From Serratia marcescens (GTDB lineage Bacteria > Pseudomonadota > Gammaproteobacteria > Enterobacterales > Enterobacteriaceae), in NCBI RefSeq assembly GCF_001902635.1, contig NZ_MJAO01000003.1:186001-250000 (forward strand): DNA of 64,000 nucleotides, in the 5' to 3' direction. Position 1 is the first letter of the stretch; the number at the start of each line of letters is the position of its first letter. Below, piece after piece: positions 45,624-55,340 of this stretch. Under the pieces are notes generated by a model that saw nothing but the letters and a program-made list of their open reading frames with translations, was not told where the DNA came from and ran no database searches. Both the position numbers and the translations under genes were made by a program.

Positions 45624-46780
45624 TATGCGCCTCCCCGCAAGCCCAGTTTGCGGGCGACGATCTCTTTTTGTATCTCGTTGGTGCCGGAGAAAATCCGGCT
45701 GGGGATCACGTTCAGCAAGTGGCGCACCAGGCCGAGTTCTTGATCCATACCGGCGCCGCCGAAAATTTGAATCGCGTCCAGCGCGGACTGCACGGCATAT
45801 TCGGAAATCAGCAGCTTGCTCATGGCGATGTCGATCTCGGCGTCTTGGCCCCGATCGTGTTTCCAACAGGCGCGGTAGAGCATCAGCCGACACTGTTCCA
45901 GACGCAGTTTCATATCGATGATGCGGTTGGAGACGGACTGAAATTGGCCGATCGCTTTGCCGAATTGCCGGCGTTGTTTGGCATAGTGCAGCGCGCTGTC
46001 GAGCACGCGATCCATTGCGCCGACAAACAGCGCCGACAGACAGCCCTTTTCCCAGATCATCGAGTCGTGGAAGATGGCGCCGCCGGCGCCCGGCATACCG
46101 AGCCGTTGGGCTTCGGGAATGAAGACGTCGTTGAAGGTCAGTTCGCTCCACGGGCAGTTGGAGAGGCAATCTTTAGGGCTGACCGCGCCGACGTTTAAGC
46201 CGGGCGTTCCTTTCTCGATCAAAAATGCGCTGACGCCCATAAAGCCATGCTCGGGATGGGTTTTCGCATAGACGATAAAGATGTCGGCAATCGGTGCGTT
46301 GGTGATGAAAATCTTGCTTCCGTTGAGACGGTAACCGCCGTTACAGGGTTGCGCGGTTGATTTCATGGCGTAAATATCGGAACCGGCTTCCGGCTCCGTC
46401 GCCGCATTCGCCGCGATCAGCTTGCCGGCTGCCATCGCTTCGAGATACTGCGCTTTTAGCGCCTCGGAACCGAAACGGGAGAGCGGGATCACGCAGGCGC
46501 ACAGATGGGCGCAGAGCGAGAAGGACATGCCGATATCGCGGCTGCCTTTCCCCAGCGCCTCAATCATCAGCGCGGTATCGAGCGCGCTCATGCCCAGCCC
46601 GCCGAACGAGGTCGCCACGGGGGCGCGGGTAAAGCCATATGCGGCGGCTTGTCGCCACAGATCCAGGCTTAATACCCGCTGTGAAAGGCGAGCGTGCGCA
46701 TCCTGATCCAGCACCTCGCGGGCAAAACGCTGCGCGGATTCGCTTAGAGCCTGCTGCTCGCTTGATAAATTAAAATCCAT
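45623..46780 (-). CDS. pigA: PigA, L-prolyl-S-carrier dehydrogenase
   Basis: 385-aa flavoprotein of the acyl-CoA dehydrogenase family that oxidises L-prolyl-S-PigG to pyrrolyl-2-carboxyl-S-PigG in the MBC branch. Family segments: AATEPEAGSDIYAMKSTA (FAD/substrate loop), GSKIFITNAPIADIFIV, QFGKAIGQFQSVSNRIIDMK and IQIFGGAGMDQEL near the C-terminus. RBS GGAG lies about 7 bases before ATG. It is the first gene of the operon, behind a 406-bp AT-rich control region. Confidence 0.95.
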   Translation of the reverse strand: MDFNLSSEQQALSESAQRFAREVLDQDAHARLSQRVLSLDLWRQAAAYGFTRAPVATSFGGLGMSALDTALMIEALGKGSRDIGMSFSLCAHLCACVIPLSRFGSEALKAQYLEAMAAGKLIAANAATEPEAGSDIYAMKSTAQPCNGGYRLNGSKIFITNAPIADIFIVYAKTHPEHGFMGVSAFLIEKGTPGLNVGAVSPKDCLSNCPWSELTFNDVFIPEAQRLGMPGAGGAIFHDSMIWEKGCLSALFVGAMDRVLDSALHYAKQRRQFGKAIGQFQSVSNRIIDMKLRLEQCRLMLYRACWKHDRGQDAEIDIAMSKLLISEYAVQSALDAIQIFGGAGMDQELGLVRHLLNVIPSRIFSGTNEIQKEIVARKLGLRGGA

Positions 46781-46828
46781 GACGAACTCCGCTATCGGGT
46801 TGAATGATTAAAGCAGCTAATACTTCTA

Positions 46829-46853
46829 GTTTGAGTGAGGATAAAACTCAAAC
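46829..46853. repeat. Inverted repeat in the pigA leader
   Basis: GTTTGAGT (46829-46836) and ACTCAAAC (46846-46853) form a perfect 8-bp inverted repeat with a 9-base centre, 49 bases upstream of the pigA start. It could be an operator or an RNA hairpin in the pig leader. Confidence 0.65.
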
Positions 46854-47047
46854 AGCGTGGATAATGGCAAATGTAAATAAATGTTTATTTATGTGGTTTG
46901 TTATTACACTTTTGTTAATCATTGTTTTTATATTGTTGATTTTAATTTGTTTTATTTTGTGTTATTTATACACAATTACTTACATATAATAAAAATCTTA
47001 ATTTGATCATATTTTGATTGATTAAATTATCCATTGTTTCGTGGTGA

Positions 47048-47071
47048 ATACTTTGCAAGTGAAGTATGCAA
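47048..47071. repeat. Nested inverted repeats upstream of cueR
   Basis: ATACTT/AAGTAT (47048-47053 and 47062-47067) and TTGCA/TGCAA (47053-47057 and 47067-47071) are interleaved, 116 bases or more before the cueR start. Operator function is possible but unproven. Confidence 0.4.
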
Positions 47072-47186
47072 TGTTCAACGCGACGAGCGATTTTCTCATC
47101 GGTATCGGCGGTGGGGGGCTGAGGCTTGGTCAGTGGCAGAAAGCGGCTTAAGATAAGCGCTGATGCAGGAGCATTCCGGAGGGAAA

Positions 47187-47588
47187 ATGAATATTAGCGA
47201 CGTAGCGAAAAAAACCGGTTTAACCAGCAAGACAATTCGTTTTTACGAAGAGAAAGCGCTGATTACCGCCCCGATTCGCAGCGACAACGGTTACCGCCAT
47301 TATTCCGCCAAGCATGTCGAAGAGTTGACGCTGTTGCGCCAGGCGCGGCAGGTGGGCTTCAATCTGGACGAGTGCCGCGAGCTGGTGGCGTTGTTCAACG
47401 ATCCGGCCCGCCACAGCGCCGACGTGAAGGCGCGCACGCTGCAGAAGGTGGCGGAGATCGAAAAGCACATCAGCGAACTGGGAGAAATGCGCCAACGCCT
47501 GCTGACGCTGGCCGAGCAATGCCCGGGCGATGAGGGGGCTGAATGCCCCATCATCAATAACCTGGCGGGGTGCTGTCGTTCGAATTAA
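47187..47588 (+). CDS. cueR: Copper-responsive MerR-family activator CueR
   Basis: 133-aa Cu(I) sensor that activates copA. The N-terminal winged helix reads [25 protein letters not shown]. The metal site is complete: Cys112 and Cys120 in [10 protein letters not shown], and the helix residue Ser77. ATG 47187 has GGAGGG upstream; eight in-frame codons before it are not part of the family. Its stop overlaps the ybbJ stop on the opposite strand. Its target promoter at copA is conserved but lies beyond the pig cluster. Confidence 0.96.
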   Translation: MNISDVAKKTGLTSKTIRFYEEKALITAPIRSDNGYRHYSAKHVEELTLLRQARQVGFNLDECRELVALFNDPARHSADVKARTLQKVAEIEKHISELGEMRQRLLTLAEQCPGDEGAECPIINNLAGCCRSN

Positions 47589-48046
47589 CGGTTGATGGCG
47601 CGGATCACCAGCGTGACGCCTTCCACCGCCACCACTTCCACTTCGGTGCCGGCGGGCAGATCTTCTGCCGCCTGCGCGCGCCAGCTGCTGTCGCCGATAT
47701 TGATGCGCCCCATGCCGTTGTGCATCGGTTCCGTCAGCGTGGCGCGGGTGCCGATCAGCTGGCGGTTGCGCTGGTTGAGCACTTGCGTGCTGCCGGTTGC
47801 GGCCGCCGGGCGCCGACGCAGCCAATACCACCACAGGTAGGCGACAACGACGGTCAGGGCGGCGAAGATCACGCCCTGCCACTCCCAGGGGAGCTGCGGC
47901 AGCAGCCAGATAACGGCGCCAACCAGCAGCGCTGCCACGCCGCTCCACAGCAGGTAGCCGCCGGCGCCGAGCATTTCTGCCGCCAGCAACACGCCGCCGA
48001 GAGAAAGCCAGAACCACAGCGGATTCGCCGCGATCAGTTCGAGCAT
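47585..48046 (-). CDS. ybbJ: NfeD-family membrane protein YbbJ
   Basis: 153-aa protein with three hydrophobic segments in the first half and a C-terminal OB-like NfeD domain ([29 protein letters not shown]). NfeD proteins partner stomatin-like proteins, and ybbJ lies 2 bases after qmcA, which fits. It converges on cueR with overlapping stop codons and no terminator between them. Confidence 0.92.
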   Translation of the reverse strand: MLELIAANPLWFWLSLGGVLLAAEMLGAGGYLLWSGVAALLVGAVIWLLPQLPWEWQGVIFAALTVVVAYLWWYWLRRRPAAATGSTQVLNQRNRQLIGTRATLTEPMHNGMGRINIGDSSWRAQAAEDLPAGTEVEVVAVEGVTLVIRAINR

Positions 48047-48048
48047 GA

Positions 48049-48954
48049 TTATTTGCCTTTGCTTTCTTTCAACAGCTCGGTAATGCCGCCGATCGAGCCG
48101 AGCAGGCTGCTGGCGTCCAGCGGCATCATCACCACCTTGCTGTTGTTGGAGGAACCGATCTTCTGCAGCGCGTCGGTGTATTTCTGCGCCACGAAGTAGT
48201 TCACCGCCTGAATGTTGCCGCTGGCGATGGCGTCTGACACCAGCTGAGTGGCGCGCGCTTCGGCTTCGGCGGCGCGTTCACGCGCTTCCGCCTGCAGGAA
48301 CGCCGACTGACGTTCGCCCTCGGCCTTCAGGATCTGCGACTGTTTATCCCCTTCGGCGCGCAGGATAGCCGCCTGACGCACCCCTTCCGCCTCCAGAATG
48401 TCGGCGCGCTTGGTGCGCTCGGCCTTCATCTGGGCGTTCATCGAGGCGATCAGCTCCGCCGGCGGCCGCACGTCGCGGATCTCGATGCGGGTGATTTTCA
48501 CCCCCCACGGATTGGTCGCTTCATCGACGATGTGCAGCAGGCGGCTGTTGATGCTGTCGCGCTGCGACAACATCTCGTCCAGCTCCATCGAGCCGAGGAC
48601 GGTACGGAAGTTAGTCATGGTCAGGTTGACGATCGCCCGCTCGAGGTTGCTGACCTCGTAAGCGGCGCGCGCCGGGTCGACCACCTGGATAAAGCACACC
48701 GCATCGATGGCGACGTTGGCGTTGTCGCGGGAAATCACCTCTTGCGAGGGGATGTCCAGCACCTGCTCCATCATGTTGATTTTGCGGCCGATGCGGTCCA
48801 TGAACGGTACCACCAGGTTCAAACCCGGCATCAGCGTTTTGGTGTAGCGGCCGAAGCGTTCTACCGTCCATTGGAACCCTTGCGGCACAATCTTGACGCC
48901 GGCGAACACCACAATCAGCGCGACGACGATCACGATGGGAATAAAAGTAAGCAT
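48049..48954 (-). CDS. qmcA: SPFH/stomatin-like membrane protein QmcA
   Basis: 301-aa protein with one N-terminal transmembrane helix ([19 protein letters not shown]) and an SPFH domain. The glutamate/alanine-rich coiled coil ([20 protein letters not shown] and repeats) follows. Members form membrane-bound oligomeric rings linked to membrane quality control. It forms an operon with ybbJ. The next E. coli genes (ybbL and on) are missing; allS comes directly upstream. Confidence 0.94.
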   Translation of the reverse strand: MLTFIPIVIVVALIVVFAGVKIVPQGFQWTVERFGRYTKTLMPGLNLVVPFMDRIGRKINMMEQVLDIPSQEVISRDNANVAIDAVCFIQVVDPARAAYEVSNLERAIVNLTMTNFRTVLGSMELDEMLSQRDSINSRLLHIVDEATNPWGVKITRIEIRDVRPPAELIASMNAQMKAERTKRADILEAEGVRQAAILRAEGDKQSQILKAEGERQSAFLQAEARERAAEAEARATQLVSDAIASGNIQAVNYFVAQKYTDALQKIGSSNNSKVVMMPLDASSLLGSIGGITELLKESKGK

Positions 48955-49026
48955 GCAAACCTCCTGTCAGACATATGTAAACAGATATTACGCCAGCGCC
49001 GGAAGAATGCCTACCGATACCGTGAC

Positions 49027-49941
49027 TTAATCCAGAGCGCTGAGCAAACCCGCGACCAGCGGATCTCGCGTCTGGAACAGACGGATCAGGGTACGCACCG
49101 CTTCGCCGCAGCGGGTATCGGACCAGGCCAGCGACAGGGGAGAGGGCTGGCGCGGGTATTTGAGGTTTTTGGCCACTAACTCGCCGCTATCAAGATAAGT
49201 TTGGCACAGTTGGCGCGGAAGGAAACCGATCCCCAGACCGCGCAAATGGCACTCCAGTTTGGTGCGCAGGTCCGGCACCTTGATCTCCTGCTGGCCCGAT
49301 AACAGCCAGGCGATGCGCTTGGCCAAATGGCGTGCGGTGTCTTCGACGTTGATCGCCGCGTAGGGGCGCAGCTGCGTTTCGCTCAGCGGATCGGCGGCGG
49401 TGGCCAGCGGGTGTGTCGGCGAGATGGCGAACACCCAATCGATTTTGCCCAGCGGCAGCACCTTGATGCTGTTTTCCAGCGATTCATTGCCCGCCGCGCC
49501 GATCGCCAGATGGCAGTCTTCATTCAGCAGCGCGTCCCACACGCCCATATACACCTGGCGGGAAATGTGAAATTGGGTGAACGGGTATTTGGCGTGCAGG
49601 TGAGCCAACAGCCTGGCTACGGCGGCGGCGTCGTACAGCAGGTTGTTGATGACGATGTTCACCTGGTGCTCTACGCCGTCGTTGATTTGCCGCAGCTCGC
49701 CCGGCATGGCGTCCAGCCAGGTGTGCCACTGGCGGCAGCGCTCCAGCAGATACTCGCCGGCCGGCGTCAGGTTGACGGTACGGGTGGTGCGGATAAACAG
49801 CTGCGTGCCGATACTCTCTTCCAGCGTTTTGATGCGGTAGCTGATGGTGGCGGTGGTTTTGTGCAGCGACTCCGCCGCGCGGGAGAAGCTTTGGCATTCG
49901 GCAACTTTGATAAACGAACGAATGGTTTCGTGATCCAGCAT
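49027..49941 (-). CDS. allS: LysR-family activator AllS
   Basis: 304-aa LysR regulator. The helix-turn-helix (SFSRAAESLHKTTATISYRIKTLEE) and the effector domain segment VEHQVNIVINNLLYDAAAVA, then FTQFHISRQVYMGVWDALL, agree closely with E. coli AllS. In E. coli it activates the allD operon in the absence of oxygen when allantoin is present. Likely targets here are the allD/fdrA divergent promoters. It is divergent from allA across 353 bp that contain an AllR box. Confidence 0.92.
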   Translation of the reverse strand: MLDHETIRSFIKVAECQSFSRAAESLHKTTATISYRIKTLEESIGTQLFIRTTRTVNLTPAGEYLLERCRQWHTWLDAMPGELRQINDGVEHQVNIVINNLLYDAAAVARLLAHLHAKYPFTQFHISRQVYMGVWDALLNEDCHLAIGAAGNESLENSIKVLPLGKIDWVFAISPTHPLATAADPLSETQLRPYAAINVEDTARHLAKRIAWLLSGQQEIKVPDLRTKLECHLRGLGIGFLPRQLCQTYLDSGELVAKNLKYPRQPSPLSLAWSDTRCGEAVRTLIRLFQTRDPLVAGLLSALD

Positions 49942-50177
49942 GAGGAGTCCTTGGCTGACACCGCCTTTTCGGTTATCGGTGAGAAGAATCTACTGATGTT
50001 GCGGCGCGATAGGCAGCGGCAAAGCCCAACCTCACGATCCCGGTCACAGAATCATCCAATAGCGATGAGCGTGCGCCGCCCCGTTTTGCCCGATGATGAA
50101 TTAGGTTGTTTTTTAATTCATTGATTTAAGGCAACTAATATTGTTCTTCGATCGTAAAGTGTGCTGCCGATCTTGTT

Positions 50178-50194
50178 GTGGAAAGATTTTCCAA
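50178..50194. promoter_or_regulatory. AllR operator between allS and allA
   Basis: GTGGAAAGATTTTCCAA matches the gcl operator in 15 of 17 positions and the known E. coli AllR box. It lies just upstream of a possible allA promoter (CTGTCA at 50202, TAGAGT at 50226). The rest of the 353-bp allS-allA gap shows no gene. Confidence 0.78.
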
Positions 50195-50294
50195 AATAAT
50201 GCTGTCAAATTTACCACGCGCTGTCTAGAGTGAAGGCGTTGGGTGAAATATCGCCGTTTAATCGTCGTCTGGGTCATGCGCTTTGGAGAGTCAC

Positions 50295-50780
50295 ATGGAT
50301 TTAGTCATCGAAGAATTAACGCCGGCGGCCTTTGCGCCTTATGGCGATGTATTGCAAATAGAGGGTTCGCGTTTCTTTCATATCAATGATGGGAAAACCG
50401 AGCGTTATCACGACCTCGCCAAGATAGAGGTGTCCGACGGCAACCGGGTGCTGGCCAGCATCAACCGGGCGGAACCCTGCGACCTGCCGATGACCTTTTC
50501 CCTATTGGAAAAGCATCCGCTCTCGTCGCAGGCCTTTGTGCCGATGAACGGCGAACGCTTCGTGGTGATCGTCGCCGAACCGGGCGAAACGATCCCCGTT
50601 GGCACGCTGCGCGCCTTTATCACCAACGGCAGGCAGGGGATCAACTATCACCGCAATGTCTGGCACCATCCGCTGTTCGCCTATGCGAAGGTCACCGACT
50701 TCTTCACCATCGATCGCGCGGGCGCCGACAACTGCGTGGTCAGCCGCTTGCCGGAGCCGTATCGCATAGTTTTGGCATAG
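50295..50780 (+). CDS. allA: Ureidoglycolate lyase
   Basis: 161-aa enzyme splitting (S)-ureidoglycolate to glyoxylate and urea. The N-terminus MDLVIEELTPAAFAPYGDVLQ and the segment GINYHRNVWHHPLFAY, with its conserved histidines, identify the family. ATG 50295 with GGAG upstream was chosen. It precedes allR, as in E. coli, and should be repressed by AllR until glyoxylate or allantoin accumulates. Confidence 0.95.
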   Translation: MDLVIEELTPAAFAPYGDVLQIEGSRFFHINDGKTERYHDLAKIEVSDGNRVLASINRAEPCDLPMTFSLLEKHPLSSQAFVPMNGERFVVIVAEPGETIPVGTLRAFITNGRQGINYHRNVWHHPLFAYAKVTDFFTIDRAGADNCVVSRLPEPYRIVLA

Positions 50781-50850
50781 CGCTGGTCGCACGCCGCGCA
50801 GGGCGTTTATCATAGTGTCACCCATGCCGTAACTGACAAAGGAAGCTTGA

Positions 50851-51666
50851 ATGACCGAATTACGCAGGAAAGGACGACCCGCCACCGAAGCCGGCGCCAC
50901 CAAAGGGGCGCAGGCGTTGGATCGCGGGCTGGAGATCCTCCAGTACCTGGCTAACGCCGGGGGGAGTTCGTCGGTTTCCGTGCTGTCCGAAAAGTTGGAG
51001 CTGCCGCTTTCCACCACCTTCAGGCTGTTGAAAGTGTTGGAGAAATCGGAATTCGTCTTTCAGGATCCGCAGCTGGGCTGGTGGCATATCGGCATTCAGT
51101 CGTTCACCGTCGGCTCCGCTTACATGAACGATCGCGACGTGGTGTCGGTGGCCGGGCCATTCATGCGTCGGCTGATGCTGCTGTCCGGCGAGACCGCCAA
51201 CCTGGCGATCCGTAACAATTTCGACGCGGTGCTGATTCGCCAATGCGAGTGCCAGGCGATGGTGCGCATGTGCGCGCCGCTGGGCAGCCGTTTGCCGCTG
51301 CATGCATCGGGCGCCGGCAAGGCACTGCTGTACCCGCTGGCGGAAGAGGAGATGCTGGATCTGATCGTGCGTTCGGGGCTGCAATCCTATACGCCGAAGA
51401 CGCTGACCAGCGTGAACCTGCTGCGTAAAGATCTGCATCAGTCGCTGGAGCAGGGCTACACCATAGATGATGAAGAGCACGCGCTCGGCCTGAACTGCCT
51501 GGCTTCGGCAATTTTCGATCGCAATAACAACGTGATCGCCGCCATTTCCATCTCCGGGCCCAGCTCACGGGTTGGCAAGGAGCGGTTCAAAGAGCTGGGC
51601 GAACTGGTGGGGGAAGTGGCCAGAGATATCAGCGCCGCGCTGGGCGAATCGCGCAGCAAGGCGTAA
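50851..51666 (+). CDS. allR: IclR-family repressor AllR
   Basis: 271-aa repressor. The N-terminal winged helix follows [44 protein letters not shown]. The C-terminal IclR effector domain contains [15 protein letters not shown] and the end of the ligand pocket ([14 protein letters not shown]). In E. coli glyoxylate releases it from DNA and allantoin also counteracts it. Two matching operators are seen in this window. A strong terminator separates it from gcl. Confidence 0.95.
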   Translation: MTELRRKGRPATEAGATKGAQALDRGLEILQYLANAGGSSSVSVLSEKLELPLSTTFRLLKVLEKSEFVFQDPQLGWWHIGIQSFTVGSAYMNDRDVVSVAGPFMRRLMLLSGETANLAIRNNFDAVLIRQCECQAMVRMCAPLGSRLPLHASGAGKALLYPLAEEEMLDLIVRSGLQSYTPKTLTSVNLLRKDLHQSLEQGYTIDDEEHALGLNCLASAIFDRNNNVIAAISISGPSSRVGKERFKELGELVGEVARDISAALGESRSKA

Positions 51667-51705
51667 ACGTCGCGCGCCGGGCTGAACCGGCGCGGAGCAA
51701 GACTC

Positions 51706-51733
51706 CCCGTTTGATGAGCAAACGGGTTTTTTT
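51706..51733 (+). terminator. Intrinsic terminator after allR
   Basis: An 8-bp stem (CCCGTTTG with CAAACGGG, 5-nt loop) is followed by seven T residues. Confidence 0.92.
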
Positions 51734-51748
51734 GACCGCAATTTCAAG

Positions 51749-51765
51749 TTGGAAAAATTTTCCAA
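51749..51765. promoter_or_regulatory. AllR operator of gcl
   Basis: TTGGAAAAATTTTCCAA is a perfect palindrome around its central A, 20 bases before the gcl start. It matches the E. coli AllR operator at the gcl promoter. Confidence 0.88.
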
Positions 51766-51785
51766 TAAATTAAGGAGAGCATCAC

Positions 51786-53567
51786 ATGGCAATTATGCGA
51801 GCGGTAGACGCGGCAATGCACGTGCTGGAAAAAGAGGGGATCACCACCGCGTTCGGCGTGCCCGGCGCGGCGATCAACCCGTTCTACGATGCGATGCGGC
51901 GGCACGGCGGCATCAAACACTACCTGGCGCGGCACGTAGAAGGGGCCTCGCACATGGCGGAAGGCTACACCCGCGCCGCCTCCGGCAATATCGGCGTGTG
52001 TATCGGCACCTCCGGCCCGGCAGGCACCGACATGATCACCGGGCTTTATTCCGCCTCCGCCGATTCGATCCCGATCCTGTGCATCACCGGCCAGGCGCCG
52101 CGTGCGCGTTTGCACAAAGAGGATTTTCAGGCGGTGGACATCGAATCGATCGCCAAGCCGGTGACCAAGATGGCGGTCACTGTGCAGGAGCCGGCGCTGG
52201 TGCCGCGCGTGCTGCAACAGGCGTTTCACCTGATGCGCTCCGGTCGGCCGGGCCCGGTGCTGATCGACCTGCCTTTCGACGTGCAGATGGCGGAGATCGA
52301 ATTCGATCCGGACACCTACTCTTCGCTGCCCGCCTATAAGCCGGCGGCCACTCAGGCGCAGATCGACAAAGCGCTGGATCTGCTGTGCGCGGCGAAAAAG
52401 CCGCTGATCATCGCCGGCGGCGGCATTCACAACGCCGATGCGGCGGATTTGCTGCAGCAGCTGGCGGAGATCTGCAACGTGCCGGTGATCCCGACGCTGA
52501 TGGGATGGGGCGCCATCCCGGACGATCACCCGTTGATGGCGGGCATGGCGGGCTTGCAGACCTCACATCGCTATGGCAACGCCAACCTGCTGGATTCGGA
52601 TCTGGTATTCGGCATCGGCAACCGCTGGGCCAACCGCCATACCGGCTCGGTGGACAAGTACACCGCCGGGCGCAAGGTGGTGCACATCGATATCGAGCCG
52701 ACGCAGATCGGCCGGGTGATTTGCCCGGATCTGGGCATCGTTTCCGACGCGCGCATCGCGCTGCAAATGCTGGTGGAAACGGCGCAGCGCCGCTTCGAGC
52801 ACGGCGAGTTGCCGAACCGCGACGCCTGGTGCGCCGCCTGCCTGCAGCGCAAGCAAACGCTGCTGCGCAAAACCCACTTCGACAACGTGCCGGTCAAGCC
52901 GCAGCGGGTATATGAAGAGATGAACCGCGCCTTCGGCCGCGATGCCTGCTACGTCACCACCATCGGGCTGTCGCAGATCGCCGCCGCGCAAATGCTGCAC
53001 GTTTTCGAACCGCGCCACTGGATCAACGCCGGTCAGGCCGGCCCGCTGGGCTGGACGCTGCCTGCGGCGCTGGGCGTGTGCGCCGCCGATCCGCAGCGCA
53101 AGGTGGTCGCGCTGTCGGGTGACTATGATTTCCAGTTTATGATCGAAGAGCTGGCGGTCGGTGCGCAGTTCAAGTTGCCGTATATCCACGTGCTGGTGAA
53201 CAACGCCTATCTGGGGCTGATCCGCCAGGCGCAACGCGGGTTCGATATGGATTACTGCGTGCAGCTGTCGTTTGAAAACATCAACAACGCAGAGATAGGC
53301 GAGTACGGCGTCGATCACGTCAAGGTGGCGGAAGGGTTGGGCTGCAAGGCGCTGCGGGTGTTCAAACCGGAAGAGATCGCGCCGGCGTTCCGTCAGGCGC
53401 AGGAACTGATGCAGCAGCACCGGGTGCCGGTGGTGGTGGAAATCATCCTGGAGCGCGTCACCAATATCTCTATGGGCACCGAGCTGGATAACGTCAACGA
53501 ATTCGAACCGGTGGCGGCAACGCCGGAAGACGCGCCGACCTCGGTCAACTTCTTTGATTACCGTTGA
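51786..53567 (+). CDS. gcl: Glyoxylate carboligase
   Basis: ThDP- and FAD-dependent enzyme of 593 aa that joins two glyoxylates to tartronate semialdehyde with loss of CO2. Val51 ([15 protein letters not shown]) replaces the catalytic glutamate of other ThDP enzymes, the hallmark of Gcl. The C-terminal ThDP motif is [15 protein letters not shown]...NNAYLG. RBS AAGGAG is well placed. It begins the gcl-hyi-glxR-MFS-glxK run, under an AllR operator. Confidence 0.97.
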   Translation: MAIMRAVDAAMHVLEKEGITTAFGVPGAAINPFYDAMRRHGGIKHYLARHVEGASHMAEGYTRAASGNIGVCIGTSGPAGTDMITGLYSASADSIPILCITGQAPRARLHKEDFQAVDIESIAKPVTKMAVTVQEPALVPRVLQQAFHLMRSGRPGPVLIDLPFDVQMAEIEFDPDTYSSLPAYKPAATQAQIDKALDLLCAAKKPLIIAGGGIHNADAADLLQQLAEICNVPVIPTLMGWGAIPDDHPLMAGMAGLQTSHRYGNANLLDSDLVFGIGNRWANRHTGSVDKYTAGRKVVHIDIEPTQIGRVICPDLGIVSDARIALQMLVETAQRRFEHGELPNRDAWCAACLQRKQTLLRKTHFDNVPVKPQRVYEEMNRAFGRDACYVTTIGLSQIAAAQMLHVFEPRHWINAGQAGPLGWTLPAALGVCAADPQRKVVALSGDYDFQFMIEELAVGAQFKLPYIHVLVNNAYLGLIRQAQRGFDMDYCVQLSFENINNAEIGEYGVDHVKVAEGLGCKALRVFKPEEIAPAFRQAQELMQQHRVPVVVEIILERVTNISMGTELDNVNEFEPVAATPEDAPTSVNFFDYR

Positions 53568-53578
53568 GGAGCCTCACC

Positions 53579-54358
53579 ATGCCGAATTTTTCAGCCAACC
53601 TGTCCATGCTGTTCACCGAGGTCGATTTCATGCAGCGCTTCCGCCGGGCGAAGGAGCAGGGCTTCAGCGCGGTGGAATACATGTTCCCCTATGACTACCC
53701 GATCGCCGCGCTGCGCAGCGAACTGGAGGCGCACCGCCTGAGCCAGGTGCTGTTTAATCTGCCGGCCGGCGACTGGGCGGCGGGCGAACGGGGCATCGCC
53801 TGCTTGCCGGGGCGCGAAGCGGAGTTCCGCGACGGCGTCGGGCGCGCGATCGAGTATGCGCAGGCGCTGGGTTGCGATCGCATCAACTGTCTGATCGGCA
53901 ATCCGGATCCCGCCGTCAGCCGCCACACCACCGACGAGCGGGTGATGGCGAACCTGAGCTACGCTGCCGACACCCTGGCACGGCAGAATATCCGCCTGCT
54001 GATCGAACCGATCAACCGCTACGACATGCCGCAGTTCTACCTGCAAACCTCCCGCCAGGCGATCGAACTGATCGAGACGATCGGCAGCCCCAATTTGTAT
54101 CTGCAGTACGACCTCTACCACATGCAGCGCATGGAGGGAGAGCTGACGCAGACCCTTGAGCGCCTGCTGGCGAAGATCGACCACATTCAGGTCGCCGACA
54201 ACCCGGGGCGGCACGAGCCGGGCACCGGCGAAATCAACTGCGAGTTTATCTTCGCGCAGCTGGATCGCATGGGATACCGCGGCTGGATCGGCTGTGAATA
54301 CAAACCGCTTACCACCACGGAAAGCGGCCTGTCATGGATAAAACAATACCTGTCTTGA
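53579..54358 (+). CDS. hyi: Hydroxypyruvate isomerase
   Basis: 259-aa TIM-barrel enzyme interconverting tartronate semialdehyde and hydroxypyruvate. It starts MPNFSANLSMLFTEVDFMQRF, with ligand residues in LLIEPINRYDMPQFYL and HIQVADNPGRHEPGTGEIN. ATG 53579 follows GAGGAG; five in-frame codons upstream overlap the end of gcl and are not used by the family. Eleven bases separate it from gcl. Confidence 0.95.
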   Translation: MPNFSANLSMLFTEVDFMQRFRRAKEQGFSAVEYMFPYDYPIAALRSELEAHRLSQVLFNLPAGDWAAGERGIACLPGREAEFRDGVGRAIEYAQALGCDRINCLIGNPDPAVSRHTTDERVMANLSYAADTLARQNIRLLIEPINRYDMPQFYLQTSRQAIELIETIGSPNLYLQYDLYHMQRMEGELTQTLERLLAKIDHIQVADNPGRHEPGTGEINCEFIFAQLDRMGYRGWIGCEYKPLTTTESGLSWIKQYLS

Positions 54359-54368
54359 GGAGATGAAA

Positions 54369-55250
54369 ATGAAAGTGGGATTTATCGGTCTGGGCATCAT
54401 GGGCGCGCCGATGGCGGAGAAACTGCTGGCGGGCGGGCACACGCTTTACGCCCACACCCGGCATGAGGTGCCGGCGGCGCTGTTGCAGCAAGGGGCCATG
54501 GCCTGCCGCGATCCGCAGCAGGTGGCGGATGAGGCGGACGTGATCTTCATCATGGTGCCGGATACGCCGCAGGTGGAGGAGGTGCTGTTCGGTGAACGCG
54601 GCTGCGCCGCCGGCAAGCTGAACGGCAAAGTGGTGGTGGACATGAGCTCCATTTCACCGCTGGAGACCAAACGGTTCGCGCAGCGCATCAACCAGTTGGG
54701 CGCCCAGTACCTGGACGCGCCGGTTTCCGGCGGCGAAGTAGGCGCCAAACAGGGCACGCTGACCATCATGGTGGGCGGCGAGGAAGCGACCTTCGAACGG
54801 GTGCAGCCGCTGCTGGCGCTGATGGGCAAGAACATCACGCTGATCGGCGGCAACGGCGACGGGCAAACTTGCAAGGTCGCCAATCAGATCATCGTGGCGT
54901 TGACCATCGAAGCGGTCTCCGAGGCGCTGGTGTTCGCCTCGCGCGCCGGCGCCGATCCGGCCCGGGTGCGCGAAGCCCTGATGGGCGGTTTCGCCTCGTC
55001 GCGCATTCTGGAGGTGCACGGCGAGCGGATGATCAAGCGGGCGTTCGCGCCGGGGTTCCGCATCTCGCTGCACCAGAAGGATCTTAACCTGGCGCTGCAG
55101 GGCGCGAAGGCGCTGGCGCTCAGCCTGCCGAATACCGCCACCTGCCAAGAGCTGTTCAACGTCTGCGCCGCCAATGGCGACGGCGAGCTGGATCACTCCG
55201 CGCTGGTGCGAGCGCTGGAAATCATGGGCAACCACCGGGTGGCCGGCTAA
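54369..55250 (+). CDS. glxR: Tartronate semialdehyde reductase
   Basis: 293-aa beta-hydroxyacid dehydrogenase reducing tartronate semialdehyde to D-glycerate with NAD(P)H. The Rossmann loop is GFIGLGIMGAPM, the substrate motif DAPVSGGEVGAKQGTL, and the catalytic Lys is in GQTCKVANQ. Two ATGs are close: AGGAG at 54358-54362 abuts ATG 54363 but is 6 bases from ATG 54369, so 54369 was chosen. The hyi stop lies inside this RBS. Confidence 0.94.
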   Translation: MKVGFIGLGIMGAPMAEKLLAGGHTLYAHTRHEVPAALLQQGAMACRDPQQVADEADVIFIMVPDTPQVEEVLFGERGCAAGKLNGKVVVDMSSISPLETKRFAQRINQLGAQYLDAPVSGGEVGAKQGTLTIMVGGEEATFERVQPLLALMGKNITLIGGNGDGQTCKVANQIIVALTIEAVSEALVFASRAGADPARVREALMGGFASSRILEVHGERMIKRAFAPGFRISLHQKDLNLALQGAKALALSLPNTATCQELFNVCAANGDGELDHSALVRALEIMGNHRVAG

Positions 55251-55315
55251 GACGCTCGCCGGCGTTTTGTTTACCGGCTTATGGTTAGAATCCGAGATGT
55301 TCGACATTAATAACG

Positions 55316-55340
55316 CCCTCTTTATGATAAATAAAGAGGG
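55316..55340 (+). repeat. Strong hairpin between glxR and the MFS gene
   Basis: A perfect 10-bp stem (CCCTCTTTAT with ATAAAGAGGG, 5-nt loop) has no T run behind it. It is more likely an mRNA stabiliser or processing element than a terminator. Confidence 0.7.

Larger units (their letters stand above)
46781..47186. promoter_or_regulatory. AT-rich intergenic control region between pigA and cueR
   Basis: 406 bp between divergent genes, carrying the pig operon promoter and the cueR promoter. The part from about 46810 to 47040 is strikingly AT-rich compared with its surroundings. An 8-bp inverted repeat lies at 46829-46853 and a nested pair at 47048-47071. A possible cueR promoter is TTGATC at 47003-47008 with ATTATC 17 bases downstream. 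No CueR-type box is visible. I could not place the pig start site with confidence. Confidence 0.75.

Noticed and set aside
45624-46169. A 182-codon upstream extension of pigB
   Set aside because: It lies wholly inside pigA in another frame. The real start shares its A with the pigA stop and gives the known membrane-helix N-terminus.
46804-46989. A 61-residue open frame rich in Ile, Leu, Phe and Val that looks like a one-helix membrane protein upstream of cueR
   Set aside because: It lies in the AT-rich pig control region, where T-rich codons give hydrophobic residues automatically. Its start has no convincing ribosome site and it crosses the pigA leader repeat.
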